Made by a program: the position numbers and the translations under genes. The notes under the pieces were generated by a model that was not told the DNA's origin, did not search any database, and saw only the letters and a program-made list of their open reading frames with translations. From a virus, in the IMG/VR virus record IMGVR_UViG_3300006026_000020, positions 1 through 51,988 of that record: a stretch of 51,988 nucleotides of DNA; one strand, 5' to 3'. Positions 8,297-14,211 of the stretch are shown here, piece by piece; within the stretch, counting starts at the first letter, position 1; each line of letters opens with the position of its first letter.

Positions 8297-8986
8297 ATGT
8301 CAGATATCAATCTTCCCGGTTTTATCAAGCACGAAGAAGGTGCCGTTCCTGCTCACTTGCAGCAGTCAGGCAAAGGTAACGATAACGTCACAGCAAATGA
8401 CGTGGTTGTTCCAAAACTCAACCTTATCCAAGCTCTTTCGCCTCAAGTTAACTCTATTGGCGCAAAGCCTGGACAAATGCACTTAACATTAGACGACTCG
8501 TTAATGGACACAGTGTATGTTGTTAACGTCATGTACGACCGTACATTCAACGTGTTTAAAAAGCGTCAATTAGGTGGTGGCTTCTTCGGTATTTTTGACA
8601 CTCGTCAAGATGCTGAAAAAGCTGTTTACGAAGCTAATCCTAGCCATGCAGAAGACTACGACATCCAAGAAACTGGTACACACAGCGTTCTAGTTCTTGA
8701 TGATAACGGTGCCGTTAAGACACCTGCTCGTATCTACATGTCTGGATCAAAGCTTGCTGTTAGTAACGCTTGGAACTCATCCATCATTACTCGTAACGAA
8801 GGTCGAGATCGCTTCTCTTCAGTATGGCAACTCGGCACTACGCTCATGAAACAAAACAATCGTGAGTGGTTTAACTTCACTGTCGAGTTTGCAGGTTGGT
8901 GCAACGAAGCGTTGTACTACGAAGCTAATCAGCTCTACACCAGCATTAACGCTACAAAAAACTCACTTGATACGGAAGCAGCTTGA
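8297..8986 (+). CDS. Conserved phage replication protein, possible ssDNA-binding protein
   Basis: The product has 229 aa, with ATG 8297 behind AAGGA. The N-terminal tail is flexible, followed by a beta-rich body (VPKLNLIQALSPQVN, YVVNVMYDRTFNVFKKRQ, VLVLDDNGAVKTPARIYMSGSKLAVSNAWNSSI). Proteins of this type occur next to nucleases and primases in marine and BPP-1-like podoviruses and are often thought to coat single-stranded DNA. No OB-fold signature can be proved by eye. The codons look regular and well expressed (frequent GCT, GTT, CGT), which suits an abundant protein. Function is inferred from context only. Confidence 0.6.
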   Translation: MSDINLPGFIKHEEGAVPAHLQQSGKGNDNVTANDVVVPKLNLIQALSPQVNSIGAKPGQMHLTLDDSLMDTVYVVNVMYDRTFNVFKKRQLGGGFFGIFDTRQDAEKAVYEANPSHAEDYDIQETGTHSVLVLDDNGAVKTPARIYMSGSKLAVSNAWNSSIITRNEGRDRFSSVWQLGTTLMKQNNREWFNFTVEFAGWCNEALYYEANQLYTSINATKNSLDTEAA

Positions 8987-9069
8987 GTGGGTGGCGTAAA
9001 TTTCTTTGGTTCTTACTTATAGCAATTCTTCAGACTTTGGAAAAAGAAAAACAAGAACCTAAAGACTAA
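8983..9069 (+). CDS. Tiny membrane peptide (28 aa), TTG start
   Basis: TTG 8983 overlaps the preceding TGA and is preceded by GGAAG at spacing 7. The peptide has a positively charged start (SGWRK), one hydrophobic helix (FLWFLLIAIL) and a charged tail (EKEKQEPKD), the form of a single-pass micro-membrane protein. It would be coupled to the upstream gene. It is short and unrecognised, so it could be chance. Confidence 0.35.
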   Translation: MSGWRKFLWFLLIAILQTLEKEKQEPKD

Positions 9070-9077
9070 GTTTCACT

Positions 9078-9119
9078 AGGAGGTCGTTTGGCCCCTACGA
9101 CTCTTGAAGAAAGGGGCCA
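9078..9119 (+). promoter_or_regulatory. Detached Shine-Dalgarno plus stem-loop
   Basis: A strong AGGAGGT (9078-9084) is followed by a perfect 7-bp inverted repeat, TGGCCCC (9089-9095) and GGGGCCA (9113-9119), with a 17-nt loop. The next plausible gene starts at ATG 9128, 43 nt from the SD. Folding the hairpin would shorten the effective spacing to about 12 nt. There is no U-tract, so it is not a terminator. Confidence 0.45.
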
Positions 9120-9127
9120 CCCTAGCT

Positions 9128-9301
9128 ATGGAACTAAACGTGACTTTTACAAAAGAAGAAGCCAGAGCACTGCTCGCTGCAACGCGGACCATGCTCTACA
9201 ACTTAGACCAACGAAAAAACCCAGAAGCCTTTGACTCGTTACAAAGCAGCTTTGAAAAAATCCTACTAGAATTTGAAAAACATACGCAGGTGGTGCATTG
9301 A
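9128..9301 (+). CDS. Small helical protein (57 aa)
   Basis: Unrecognised. The acidic/helical sequence MELNVTFTKEEARALLAATR begins with a beta strand and then helices. ATG 9128 is preferred because the product begins with a clean strand. An in-frame TTG at 9104 would lie inside the loop of the upstream hairpin. The stop overlaps the TTG start of the DUF3310 gene (CATTGA), showing co-translation. Confidence 0.55.
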   Translation: MELNVTFTKEEARALLAATRTMLYNLDQRKNPEAFDSLQSSFEKILLEFEKHTQVVH

Positions 9302-9552
9302 ACGACAAAATCCTATCCCCCAGCCACTATCACCGTGATGGAATTGAATGTATTGACGCAATGAAACAAGTCTTTGGTGAAGACGCCATGAAACTATGGG
9401 GTCGAATGCAATGCTTCAAATATATGTGGAGACACCGTTACAAAGAAGACGAGGAATCCGACATGAAAAAGCATTTGTTCTACTCCCTCGTCGCGGCAGG
9501 TTACGACGCAAGAGAAGCTATCCCTTCGTTGGAAAAAATTTACGACAAATGA
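9298..9552 (+). CDS. DUF3310 (SaV-like) protein
   Basis: 84 aa with a TTG start overlapping the previous TGA and AGGTGG upstream. The sequence has the DUF3310 pattern: SPSHYH near the N-terminus, GIECIDAM, then LWGRMQCFKYMWRHRYK and a final helix. This small family is very common in phage early regions near nucleotide metabolism or replication genes. Its biochemical role is not established. The 3' end overlaps the next ATG (ATGA). Confidence 0.85.
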   Translation: MNDKILSPSHYHRDGIECIDAMKQVFGEDAMKLWGRMQCFKYMWRHRYKEDEESDMKKHLFYSLVAAGYDAREAIPSLEKIYDK

Positions 9553-9704
9553 AGCGCTTCATCGCTCAAGCTGTCATGACTGCACTTTGGTTTTGTTATT
9601 TTCCAATTGCAATCTTGGCACTTGTGTTCCTAGTTACCACTAAAGAACTGGGATACCTAATGGAAAAGCTTTGGAACAAATTCGAGAACTGGATAAATGA
9701 GTGA
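9549..9704 (+). CDS. Small single-pass membrane protein (51 aa)
   Basis: ATG 9549 lies in an ATGA overlap with the DUF3310 stop. One strong hydrophobic segment (VMTALWFCYFPIAILALVFL) is followed by an amphipathic charged tail (MEKLWNKFENWINE). This early-expressed micro membrane protein has no recognised family. Longer upstream in-frame starts would lie entirely within the DUF3310 gene. Confidence 0.55.
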   Translation: MKRFIAQAVMTALWFCYFPIAILALVFLVTTKELGYLMEKLWNKFENWINE

Positions 9705-9894
9705 CCTTGATTATCTTTTCGACGATCTACGGTACTACACCGAAAACCTTCACAAAAAACGCAAGTTAGCCCACTTCTATGACCAACATTACCTTCGCCG
9801 CCTCCGTAAACAACTCCTCGAAATCAATCGAGACTTTGAAATCCGATATAAAGAAGCAGTTAGTCGAGGAGTATGGTATGACGATGACAGTTGA
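9697..9894 (+). CDS. Small charged protein (65 aa)
   Basis: ATG 9697 overlaps the previous stop by 8 nt (ATGAGTGA). The product is rich in Tyr, Arg, Lys and Asp, predicted helical (HKKRKLAHFYDQHYLRRLRK), and ends in an acidic DDDS. Unrecognised. Its end overlaps the HTH gene by 17 nt and contains that gene's ribosome-binding site. Confidence 0.6.
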   Translation: MSDLDYLFDDLRYYTENLHKKRKLAHFYDQHYLRRLRKQLLEINRDFEIRYKEAVSRGVWYDDDS

Positions 9895-10036
9895 GCAGTT
9901 GTGTGACGTTTTAAAAATAAAACGAGGCACGCTGTATCATCAAATTGCTCAAGGAAGATTAGAAATTGCTCATAAAAAAATAGGCAAATCCTATATTTTC
10001 CTATCTCTTGATGTTGCAGAGTACTTAGTACCCTGA
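9878..10036 (+). CDS. Excisionase-like HTH protein (HTH_17/AlpA type)
   Basis: The product has 52 aa. ATG 9878 sits 6 nt behind GAGGAG. The winged-helix/MerR-like pattern is VEQLCDVLKIKRGTLYHQIAQGRL, then basic HKKIGKSYIF, then LDVAEYL, as in small excisionases and AlpA-like regulators. At the end of the early operon and 1.8 kb from attP, it is a good candidate for the recombination directionality factor. A Cro-like regulator is the alternative. Its last 12 bp overlap a convergent gene on the other strand. Confidence 0.7.
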   Translation: MTMTVEQLCDVLKIKRGTLYHQIAQGRLEIAHKKIGKSYIFLSLDVAEYLVP

Positions 10037-10126
10037 CTTCTTCATTTTTCGCTTGCCCTTTGGTGCTTTTTTAGGGGCAGCGTTAATCTTGCAATTTTTC
10101 TTACCTTTTGTACTTTTGCTGTGCAC
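10025..10126 (-). CDS. Lysine-rich peptide (33 aa) at the end of the lysis cassette
   Basis: GTG 10126 lies behind GAGGG, which overlaps the holin stop. The peptide has about a dozen Lys in 33 residues plus Cys12 and ends KMKKSGY; it is predicted unstructured and highly basic. It could bind nucleic acid or anionic lipid. No homology can be claimed. It is too short for most gene finders. It overlaps the excisionase-like gene tail-to-tail by 12 bp. Confidence 0.45.
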   Translation of the reverse strand: MHSKSTKGKKNCKINAAPKKAPKGKRKMKKSGY

Positions 10127-10129
10127 GGG

Positions 10130-10606
10130 TTAACCCTCATGTTTGTGTGATGCGCCGTAATAAAAACTTATAATTGAAGAAACAATGCCGCCAAGATAGC
10201 CCAAAACAAGATTGACAATGCCATCATCATTAGCAGCAGGATCTTGAATTGTGACCATGGCGATGTAGGCTCCAAAGAAAAAAACGCACGCAATAGCAAT
10301 AACACGTGGTGTCCAATCTCCACGCATACTCTCTCTAGCGTGTTGAATATCTTTTGTTTCCAGTGCGAAAACATCGACTTCAAGCTCCTTCATTCGAGTT
10401 TCAAACTCAATTTCCGCTTTTTTGATTTCAGTAAGTTGCTCAGGAGTAGCCTGAGCCAACGCTTTTTCTATATTTTTCTCATCAGGAGGGCATCCCAACA
10501 CGCCAGCGATTACTTGAGCTGCTGTGCCGCCCAATGGCCCACCCAACGCTTGCCCAATCGTAGGTGCTACAGCGCCAATAATGTTTTTAATTGCTGCAAA
10601 CTTCAT
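10130..10606 (-). CDS. Holin (GTA_holin_3TM-like)
   Basis: The 158-aa product begins with a Gly/Ala-rich amphipathic region (GAVAPTIGQALGGPLGGTAA), then a charged helical linker. Two C-terminal hydrophobic segments follow (VIAIACVFFFGAYIAMV and IVNLVLGYLGGIVSSIISFYYG) and a His/Lys tail. This is the layout of the 3-TM holins found in phages and gene-transfer agents, which open the inner membrane for lysis. ATG 10606 directly follows the stop of the upstream small membrane gene. No endolysin is adjacent; the only muralytic candidate is the M15 peptidase at 44754. Confidence 0.8.
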   Translation of the reverse strand: MKFAAIKNIIGAVAPTIGQALGGPLGGTAAQVIAGVLGCPPDEKNIEKALAQATPEQLTEIKKAEIEFETRMKELEVDVFALETKDIQHARESMRGDWTPRVIAIACVFFFGAYIAMVTIQDPAANDDGIVNLVLGYLGGIVSSIISFYYGASHKHEG

Positions 10607-10762
10607 TTAGTTCCCTTTGCCGTTGTTGTGTAAGTCAAAAAGAGCTTTCACCTTCTCTTCAAGCACTTCAACTCGTGTCATCAACTTGCTAATCGACATC
10701 ACCAAAACAATAAACCCTACAAATAGAGGCCAGATGTCTGATACAAGCCCTACATAATCCAC
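10607..10762 (-). CDS. Small membrane/coiled-coil protein (51 aa) of the lysis cassette
   Basis: GTG 10762 shares its first base with the TAG of integrase, and AGGGAGG lies 7 nt upstream inside the integrase 3' end and inside palindrome c. The peptide has one transmembrane helix (WPLFVGFIVLVMSI) followed by a charged coiled coil (MTRVEVLEEKVKALFDLH). This form is common for holin partners or antiholins placed before a holin. The role is inferred from position and shape. Confidence 0.65.
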   Translation of the reverse strand: MDYVGLVSDIWPLFVGFIVLVMSISKLMTRVEVLEEKVKALFDLHNNGKGN

Positions 10763-11781
10763 TATAGGTCCTCCCTATATTTTACACCTATTGTTGTAGC
10801 TTTTAAATTCGTGTAACGCTTCAGTTGCTTCCAGTCAGAATGCCCAGAAATGTGTGCAACCTCTTGAACTGCCATCCCCACTTCAAAAAAACGACTTATC
10901 GCCTCATGACGTGAATCATGGAACACCAGATCTTTTATACCGAGGCGGCGAGTTAGCTTTGCAAAGCTATCGCTGACCGAAGACGCCAGTTTAGGGTGTG
11001 TGAACACACATAAATCACCAGGTAAACGGTGTGTATACCACTCTTGCAGCAAGTTCTCTGCCGAAGGGAACATAGGAATAGTGCGATGGTTGCCAATCTT
11101 GCGTTTGTTATGCTTCGCATCCCTCACAGTGATTGTTTTCGCATCAAAATCAACATCCCCCCATTCCAACTTATGCAGTTCCCCTTGGCGCATTGCTGTT
11201 TCAAGTGCCAATTTAAAGTAGTCAATGACCCACTCGTCACTCGACAATAGTAAATCCAGCTCGTCACTCGTCACTCGACGATCACGCTGCTGCGATCCGC
11301 CTGTTAAGCCGTAGCTGTCTAGAAGGGGGAGGACTTGCCTTACGGGGTTGTCAAATTTCAATGAAGATAAGGCTGCTACGTCGTCCAGAGCGCGAGCAAA
11401 GATGTACATCTGCTTTGATAACGTACTTTGAGACACCTCTCCGCGCCGCTCTCGGGCAAATTTTAGCAGCTTGTCGACAGTCAAATTACGAACTGTGTCC
11501 CTACCAAATTTCCTGCGGCAAATGTCGAGTGCCGAGAGTTTTGATCGAGCAAATGGTTTGATCGGGTGAAAATGATCGATGTAGGTGGTTATAAAGTCAT
11601 CAATCGTGCGGTAGTTTAGTGTAACGGCATCCATGTAGCTGCCGCTGTCCATAGCCGCTTCAATTTTGCGTGCCCAAGCCTTCGCTTCGGTCTTAGTATC
11701 GAAGGTTTCAGCGACACGAGCGTAGCCATGACGCCTGACGATAGCCTGACAACGCCCACTTTGCTCCCGAAAAGTAGCCAT
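10762..11781 (-). CDS. int: Tyrosine site-specific integrase
   Basis: ATG 11781 follows AGGAG with good spacing and gives 339 aa beginning with an arm-binding region (FREQSGRCQAIVRRHGYARV). The catalytic domain shows R198 (AMRQGEL), a basic beta hairpin (DAKHNKRKIGNHRT), H288 and R291 (HDSRH), H314 (GHSDW) and the nucleophile Y323 (KRYTNL). All key residues of the recombinase are present. It would recombine attP, about 95 bp upstream, with a tRNA-Ser attB. The gene is followed with a one-base overlap by the lysis cassette, so integrase and holin are read in the same direction and probably on one transcript. Confidence 0.95.
   Translation of the reverse strand: MATFREQSGRCQAIVRRHGYARVAETFDTKTEAKAWARKIEAAMDSGSYMDAVTLNYRTIDDFITTYIDHFHPIKPFARSKLSALDICRRKFGRDTVRNLTVDKLLKFARERRGEVSQSTLSKQMYIFARALDDVAALSSLKFDNPVRQVLPLLDSYGLTGGSQQRDRRVTSDELDLLLSSDEWVIDYFKLALETAMRQGELHKLEWGDVDFDAKTITVRDAKHNKRKIGNHRTIPMFPSAENLLQEWYTHRLPGDLCVFTHPKLASSVSDSFAKLTRRLGIKDLVFHDSRHEAISRFFEVGMAVQEVAHISGHSDWKQLKRYTNLKATTIGVKYREDL
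10764..10778. promoter_or_regulatory. 15-bp palindrome, site c (one mismatch)
   Basis: Read on the coding (-) strand it is ATAGGG-AGG-ACCTAT, ending 1 nt before the GTG of the 51-aa gene. The left arm and centre contain that gene's Shine-Dalgarno, so protein binding to RNA, or hairpin formation, could also affect translation. Confidence 0.5.
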
Positions 11782-11808
11782 ACGAATCTCCTGTCTTGAA
11801 GACTCGAA

Positions 11809-11827
11809 TGTACTTATAATGTACTTA
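11809..11827. repeat. TGTACTTA direct repeats upstream of integrase
   Basis: Two copies of TGTACTTA begin at 11809 and 11820, exactly 11 bp apart (one helical turn). A third copy lies within the GTACTTAAAGTAC palindrome on the far side of attP (12013-12026). The phasing and placement suggest binding sites for integrase arms, an excisionase or the repressor. The function is inferred. Confidence 0.45.
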
Positions 11828-11857
11828 AGGCGCAACAGGCTATAAAAATAGTCTGTA

Positions 11858-11870
11858 AATCAATAACTTA
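11858..11870 (+). promoter_or_regulatory. IHF-consensus site in attP
   Basis: The 13-mer AATCAATAACTTA matches the IHF consensus WATCAANNNNTTR exactly and lies 5 bp from the attP core. IHF bends attP in lambda-type integration. Chance occurrence in AT-rich DNA is possible. Confidence 0.5.
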
Positions 11871-11875
11871 AAAAC

Positions 11876-11895
11876 TGGCGGAGAGAGAGGGATTC
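11876..11895. other. attP: attP core: 3' end of a tRNA-Ser gene
   Basis: The sequence TGGCGGAGAGAGAGGGATTC, read on the other strand, ends in CTCTCCGCCA, the acceptor end of a tRNA-Ser gene with encoded CCA. The match stops exactly where the T-loop GTTCGA should begin. No rest of a tRNA is present, so this is not a gene. It lies upstream of the integrase in an AT-rich, repeat-containing gap, as expected for attP. Phage genes on both sides show the free (or circularised) form. Confidence 0.8.
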
Positions 11896-11908
11896 CTACC
11901 GTCAAATT

Positions 11909-12009
11909 CGTAAATTGTTGTATTTATAGCGATTTATCACTATTTGCTCCCACAAATCGGCACTCGTAAATCGTTGATATATCTATTTATATCGATTTAT
12001 GCCTATTTG
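11909..12009 (+). repeat. Imperfect direct repeats beside attP
   Basis: A segment at 11909-11946 starting CGTAAATTGTTG and a segment at 11965-12009 starting CGTAAATCGTTG run in parallel through TTTAT, CGATTTAT and CTATTTG. They lie between the attP core and the repressor gene and may be integrase arm-type sites. The 247-nt gap 11782-12028 holds no gene that I can support. Confidence 0.5.
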
Positions 12010-12028
12010 TTTTGTACTTAAAGTACAG

Positions 12029-12697
12029 TCACTGTGGCAGCTGAATCGCGGTAACTTTACTAACCGAATGGACTCCCCCGTTCTTCGACTTAAAAACCGT
12101 TTTTTGAGTCTGTGTCACAGGGTCAATTGCCAGAAAACTATTCTTCTGAAGATTCAAAATTTGAAGCAGTTCATTGGGCTTTTGCTCGCCCGGATCTTTG
12201 TAAATTACCCACACAAAATCAGTTGGCCGTAACTCTTTAAAGTCAGTATGGCTGCAAATTAAATACGCCCCCGTTGGTATCAACGGAGATCTCATATTCT
12301 CATTAACAAAAACCGCAAAACTATTTTCAGAATTTTTTGCTTCTGCTGCTAAGTTCACTTTCACCTCTCCAACCGCTCCTCCAAAACTCCCGATAGCAAA
12401 CAATACGGGTACAAAAACGCTTTTTGTTTTAAGCGGTACATACTTGAACAATTCAGGAGATATTTGCCCCGGCACCACCTCCAATATTTCCGCAATTTTT
12501 AAAACGAAATTTGTGTTGAGAGGGATACGGCCATTGAGGTATTGGTTGAAAGAAGCTTGAGTAATACCTAGCGTTTGCGCAACCTTAACTTGCGTTAAGT
12601 TCAATTCGCGCTTTTTACTATCCCAGACTTTTCGTAATGTAGTGCGTGATTTTTCTTTATTTTTAATTATTGACGATGAGTTTTTGACTAATCGCAT
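12029..12697 (-). CDS. CI-like repressor: HTH plus degenerate S24 domain
   Basis: ATG 12697 sits behind AGGAG and gives 222 aa, overlapping the upstream gene by 35 nt. The N-terminal lambda-repressor-like HTH spans about residues 21-70, with the helix-turn-helix at about 35-54 (TQVKVAQTLGITQASFNQYL). The C-terminal half follows the LexA/CI S24 fold (SFAVFVNENMRSPLIPTGAY... FVWVIY...). The catalytic Ser of the usual SM pair is Asn134 (NM), and the Lys-bearing strand reads NELLQILNL without Lys. Self-cleavage therefore looks lost, and SOS induction must work differently or not at all. There is no divergent cro-like gene. It is read in the late direction towards integrase. Confidence 0.85.
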   Translation of the reverse strand: MRLVKNSSSIIKNKEKSRTTLRKVWDSKKRELNLTQVKVAQTLGITQASFNQYLNGRIPLNTNFVLKIAEILEVVPGQISPELFKYVPLKTKSVFVPVLFAIGSFGGAVGEVKVNLAAEAKNSENSFAVFVNENMRSPLIPTGAYLICSHTDFKELRPTDFVWVIYKDPGEQKPNELLQILNLQKNSFLAIDPVTQTQKTVFKSKNGGVHSVSKVTAIQLPQ

Positions 12698-13073
12698 TTG
12701 CGATCTCCTTGGGTGATAACCCATTGTCGAAAAAGGCTGATCGAACTAAGCCTTGCTCTGCTACTGCCTCAAAATCGTCTTCGATTAAGAGTCCTCCATA
12801 GGTAGTACCTATTACTAAGGCAACAGTAATACCTGCGACTTGGCGTTGTGTCAACCAATTTATTTGTAGTGGGGAAAGCTTTGGCTTGATTCGAGTAGAG
12901 GCGCGCTTAGGAAAAGTTGCCACATATTTGTATTCAACAAAAATTATCTTGCCGTCTGGCCCATGGTACCAAGCATCTGGAACACCACCTGCAAATTTGT
13001 CGCAGATCTTCCAGACAAAAACATCGTCTGGTAAATGGCGATGTATTGAACGTACGTAGCTATGTTCGTTCAT
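12663..13073 (-). CDS. VRR-NUC-like PD-(D/E)XK nuclease
   Basis: This 136-aa small nuclease fold has FAGGVPDAWY (catalytic Asp) followed by IIFVEYKYV (E-x-K), then the helix LSPLQINWLTQRQ and the strand TVALVIG. This is the order seen in VRR-NUC and Holliday-junction-resolvase-like domains. The probable role is cutting branched DNA or DNA ends, though location in the immunity region also allows a host-interaction role. ATG 13073 follows the lipoprotein stop with no gap (TAGATG). Its 3' half contains palindrome d, about 100 bp ahead of the repressor start. Confidence 0.75.
   Translation of the reverse strand: MNEHSYVRSIHRHLPDDVFVWKICDKFAGGVPDAWYHGPDGKIIFVEYKYVATFPKRASTRIKPKLSPLQINWLTQRQVAGITVALVIGTTYGGLLIEDDFEAVAEQGLVRSAFFDNGLSPKEIANAISQKLIVNN
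12798..12812. promoter_or_regulatory. 15-bp palindrome, site d (inside the nuclease gene)
   Basis: Perfect copy ATAGGT-AGT-ACCTAT. It lies inside the VRR-NUC gene and 101 bp upstream of the repressor start, the position expected for repressor autoregulation. It is the only full-strength copy inside a coding region. Confidence 0.5.
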
Positions 13074-13235
13074 CTAACTAGCTATTGCAGCGCAGTAGCA
13101 TCGCTTTTCAAAATGGAAATCACAGACACGAATCTCGCCAGCCCGACAATACGCTGTACGATGCTCGACAGGTACGTCGTCAAGTGATTGACAGCCGGAT
13201 AAAAAGCAGAGCACTAAAGCAAGAGTCTTCTTCAT
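13074..13235 (-). CDS. Small Cys-rich lipoprotein (53 aa)
   Basis: ATG 13235 gives a classic lipoprotein signal: MKKTLALVLCF then the lipobox LSGC with lipidated Cys15. The mature part is short and contains four further Cys. It would be anchored in the outer membrane or periplasm. Small phage lipoproteins can mask receptors (superinfection exclusion) or act as outer spanins. The position next to the repressor and nuclease favours lysogenic conversion or exclusion; the lack of a Pro-rich region and of a nearby inner spanin argues against Rz1. The role is inferred. Confidence 0.7.
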   Translation of the reverse strand: MKKTLALVLCFLSGCQSLDDVPVEHRTAYCRAGEIRVCDFHFEKRCYCAAIAS

Positions 13236-13247
13236 TCGCCTAACACT

Positions 13248-13262
13248 ATAGGCAATACCTAT
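13248..13262. promoter_or_regulatory. 15-bp palindrome, site e (one mismatch)
   Basis: Coding-strand reading ATAGGT-ATT-GCCTAT, 12 nt ahead of the lipoprotein ATG in a 37-nt gap, followed by TATAGT, which could serve as a -10. It may let the lipoprotein and repressor genes be transcribed separately from the tail genes. Confidence 0.55.
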
Positions 13263-13272
13263 ATTAGATGGC

Positions 13273-13620
13273 TTAGGGAACAGGCTCGCTCGATGTATCA
13301 ACTGCATCTACTTGCTCGTCAGAAGGAATCTCAGGCGGGGCGTAGCCGTCGTCTTCAGCATCGGTTTGTTGCTGCCCATCTCCTGAAAAAGTTTCTGGAT
13401 AATCTTGCGGGTCTTCATAATTAACCGTGTGGCTGTAACGATAGCTACCGTCTGGCTGCTTGTGAAAGAAGTCACCTTCGCCCATGAACATACCGTCTTT
13501 CCACAAAATGTAAGTTGCAAGATTCGGCTTCATGTTGAACTTTGGATACTGAGCGTGCCACGCTTCTATTTCAGCGTAGGTCATGTCAGGTAATGCTTCT
13601 TTTTGGATATTAATTGCCAT
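13273..13620 (-). CDS. Hypothetical acidic protein (115 aa)
   Basis: ATG 13620 follows GGAG. The N-terminal half is folded (MTYAEIEAWHAQYPKFNMKP, then a beta-rich FMGEGDFFHKQPDGSYRYSH). The last 45 residues are Pro/Asp/Glu/Gln-rich and probably disordered. Not recognised. It lies at the end of the tail-fibre accessory cluster, so it may be a tail or chaperone-type accessory protein. Confidence 0.7.
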   Translation of the reverse strand: MAINIQKEALPDMTYAEIEAWHAQYPKFNMKPNLATYILWKDGMFMGEGDFFHKQPDGSYRYSHTVNYEDPQDYPETFSGDGQQQTDAEDDGYAPPEIPSDEQVDAVDTSSEPVP

Positions 13621-13623
13621 TAG

Positions 13624-14211
13624 TTAGTCTCCATAAAGTTTGTTCACCGTGTCGGTGATGTTTGTTTGTGAAATAAGGTAGTCAAAAAACTGAGATGCTG
13701 AGGGCGCTGACGTGGATATAGTAGATACGTCTTGTTTGTGCGACGGGTAAAGATCCTCAAACCACAACAAGTCCAGCGAAGCGCCTCGATGATTAGCGAC
13801 ATCGCAGACAGTCACAAGGCCAAGGTAGTCATCAAACAGCATCTTACAGTACAGCAGTATTTGCTTCTCGTCGCATTGTGCGCTTGGATGGCTGAGTAAC
13901 TTGGCAAAACTCATCAGGCTCTGTTTTAGGTCTCTACGAAGTAACACGACATCAGCGTAAGGTATCAACCCAACAGCCGAACGGTTTGCTTGTACGATTT
14001 TGTCCGCGTTGTCGAACACCAAGTCGTAAAACTCATCAGGCGTATATGTGGGCTGGTAACCTGTTTCATGACTTTCGCTTTTCACTTTAGCGTATGGGTT
14101 GCTTTCAATGTTTGCTGGTGACATTTCGCCAACAAAAGGTAACCCCGTTTTTTCCGACATATCCATACAGTACCGCGTAGCGCCTGAACGTCCGTGCGTA
14201 ACAACCAGCAT
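13624..14211 (-). CDS. Sulfotransferase-like P-loop protein
   Basis: 195 aa. The N-terminus VVTHGRSGATRYCMD resembles the 5'-phosphosulfate-binding loop of PAPS-dependent sulfotransferases (xGRSGTT). YADVVLLRRDLKQSLMSFAK resembles the 3'-phosphate-binding strand (RxxxxSxxS). If active it would transfer sulfate from PAPS to a hydroxyl or amine. It is joined to the GNAT pair by a TAATG overlap and lies just after the fibre gene. The target could be fibre residues or host surface sugars. A nucleotide kinase-like P-loop protein is the alternative. Confidence 0.6.
   Translation of the reverse strand: MLVVTHGRSGATRYCMDMSEKTGLPFVGEMSPANIESNPYAKVKSESHETGYQPTYTPDEFYDLVFDNADKIVQANRSAVGLIPYADVVLLRRDLKQSLMSFAKLLSHPSAQCDEKQILLYCKMLFDDYLGLVTVCDVANHRGASLDLLWFEDLYPSHKQDVSTISTSAPSASQFFDYLISQTNITDTVNKLYGD

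Noticed and set aside
9088-9249. Alternative gene from TTG 9088 directly behind AGGAGGT
   Set aside because: Spacing is only 3 nt, and after the first dozen residues the product becomes Arg/Gln-rich out-of-frame-like sequence. The overlapping frame from 9128 looks more protein-like and joins cleanly to the DUF3310 gene.
9878-10036. Cro repressor
   Set aside because: The HTH is of the MerR/AlpA (HTH_17) type at the end of the early operon rather than divergent from the repressor, so an excisionase-type role fits better, though Cro-like action is not excluded.
11876-11895. A tRNA-Ser gene
   Set aside because: Only the last 20 nt of such a gene are present. The T-loop, anticodon arm and 5' half are missing, so it is an attachment site.
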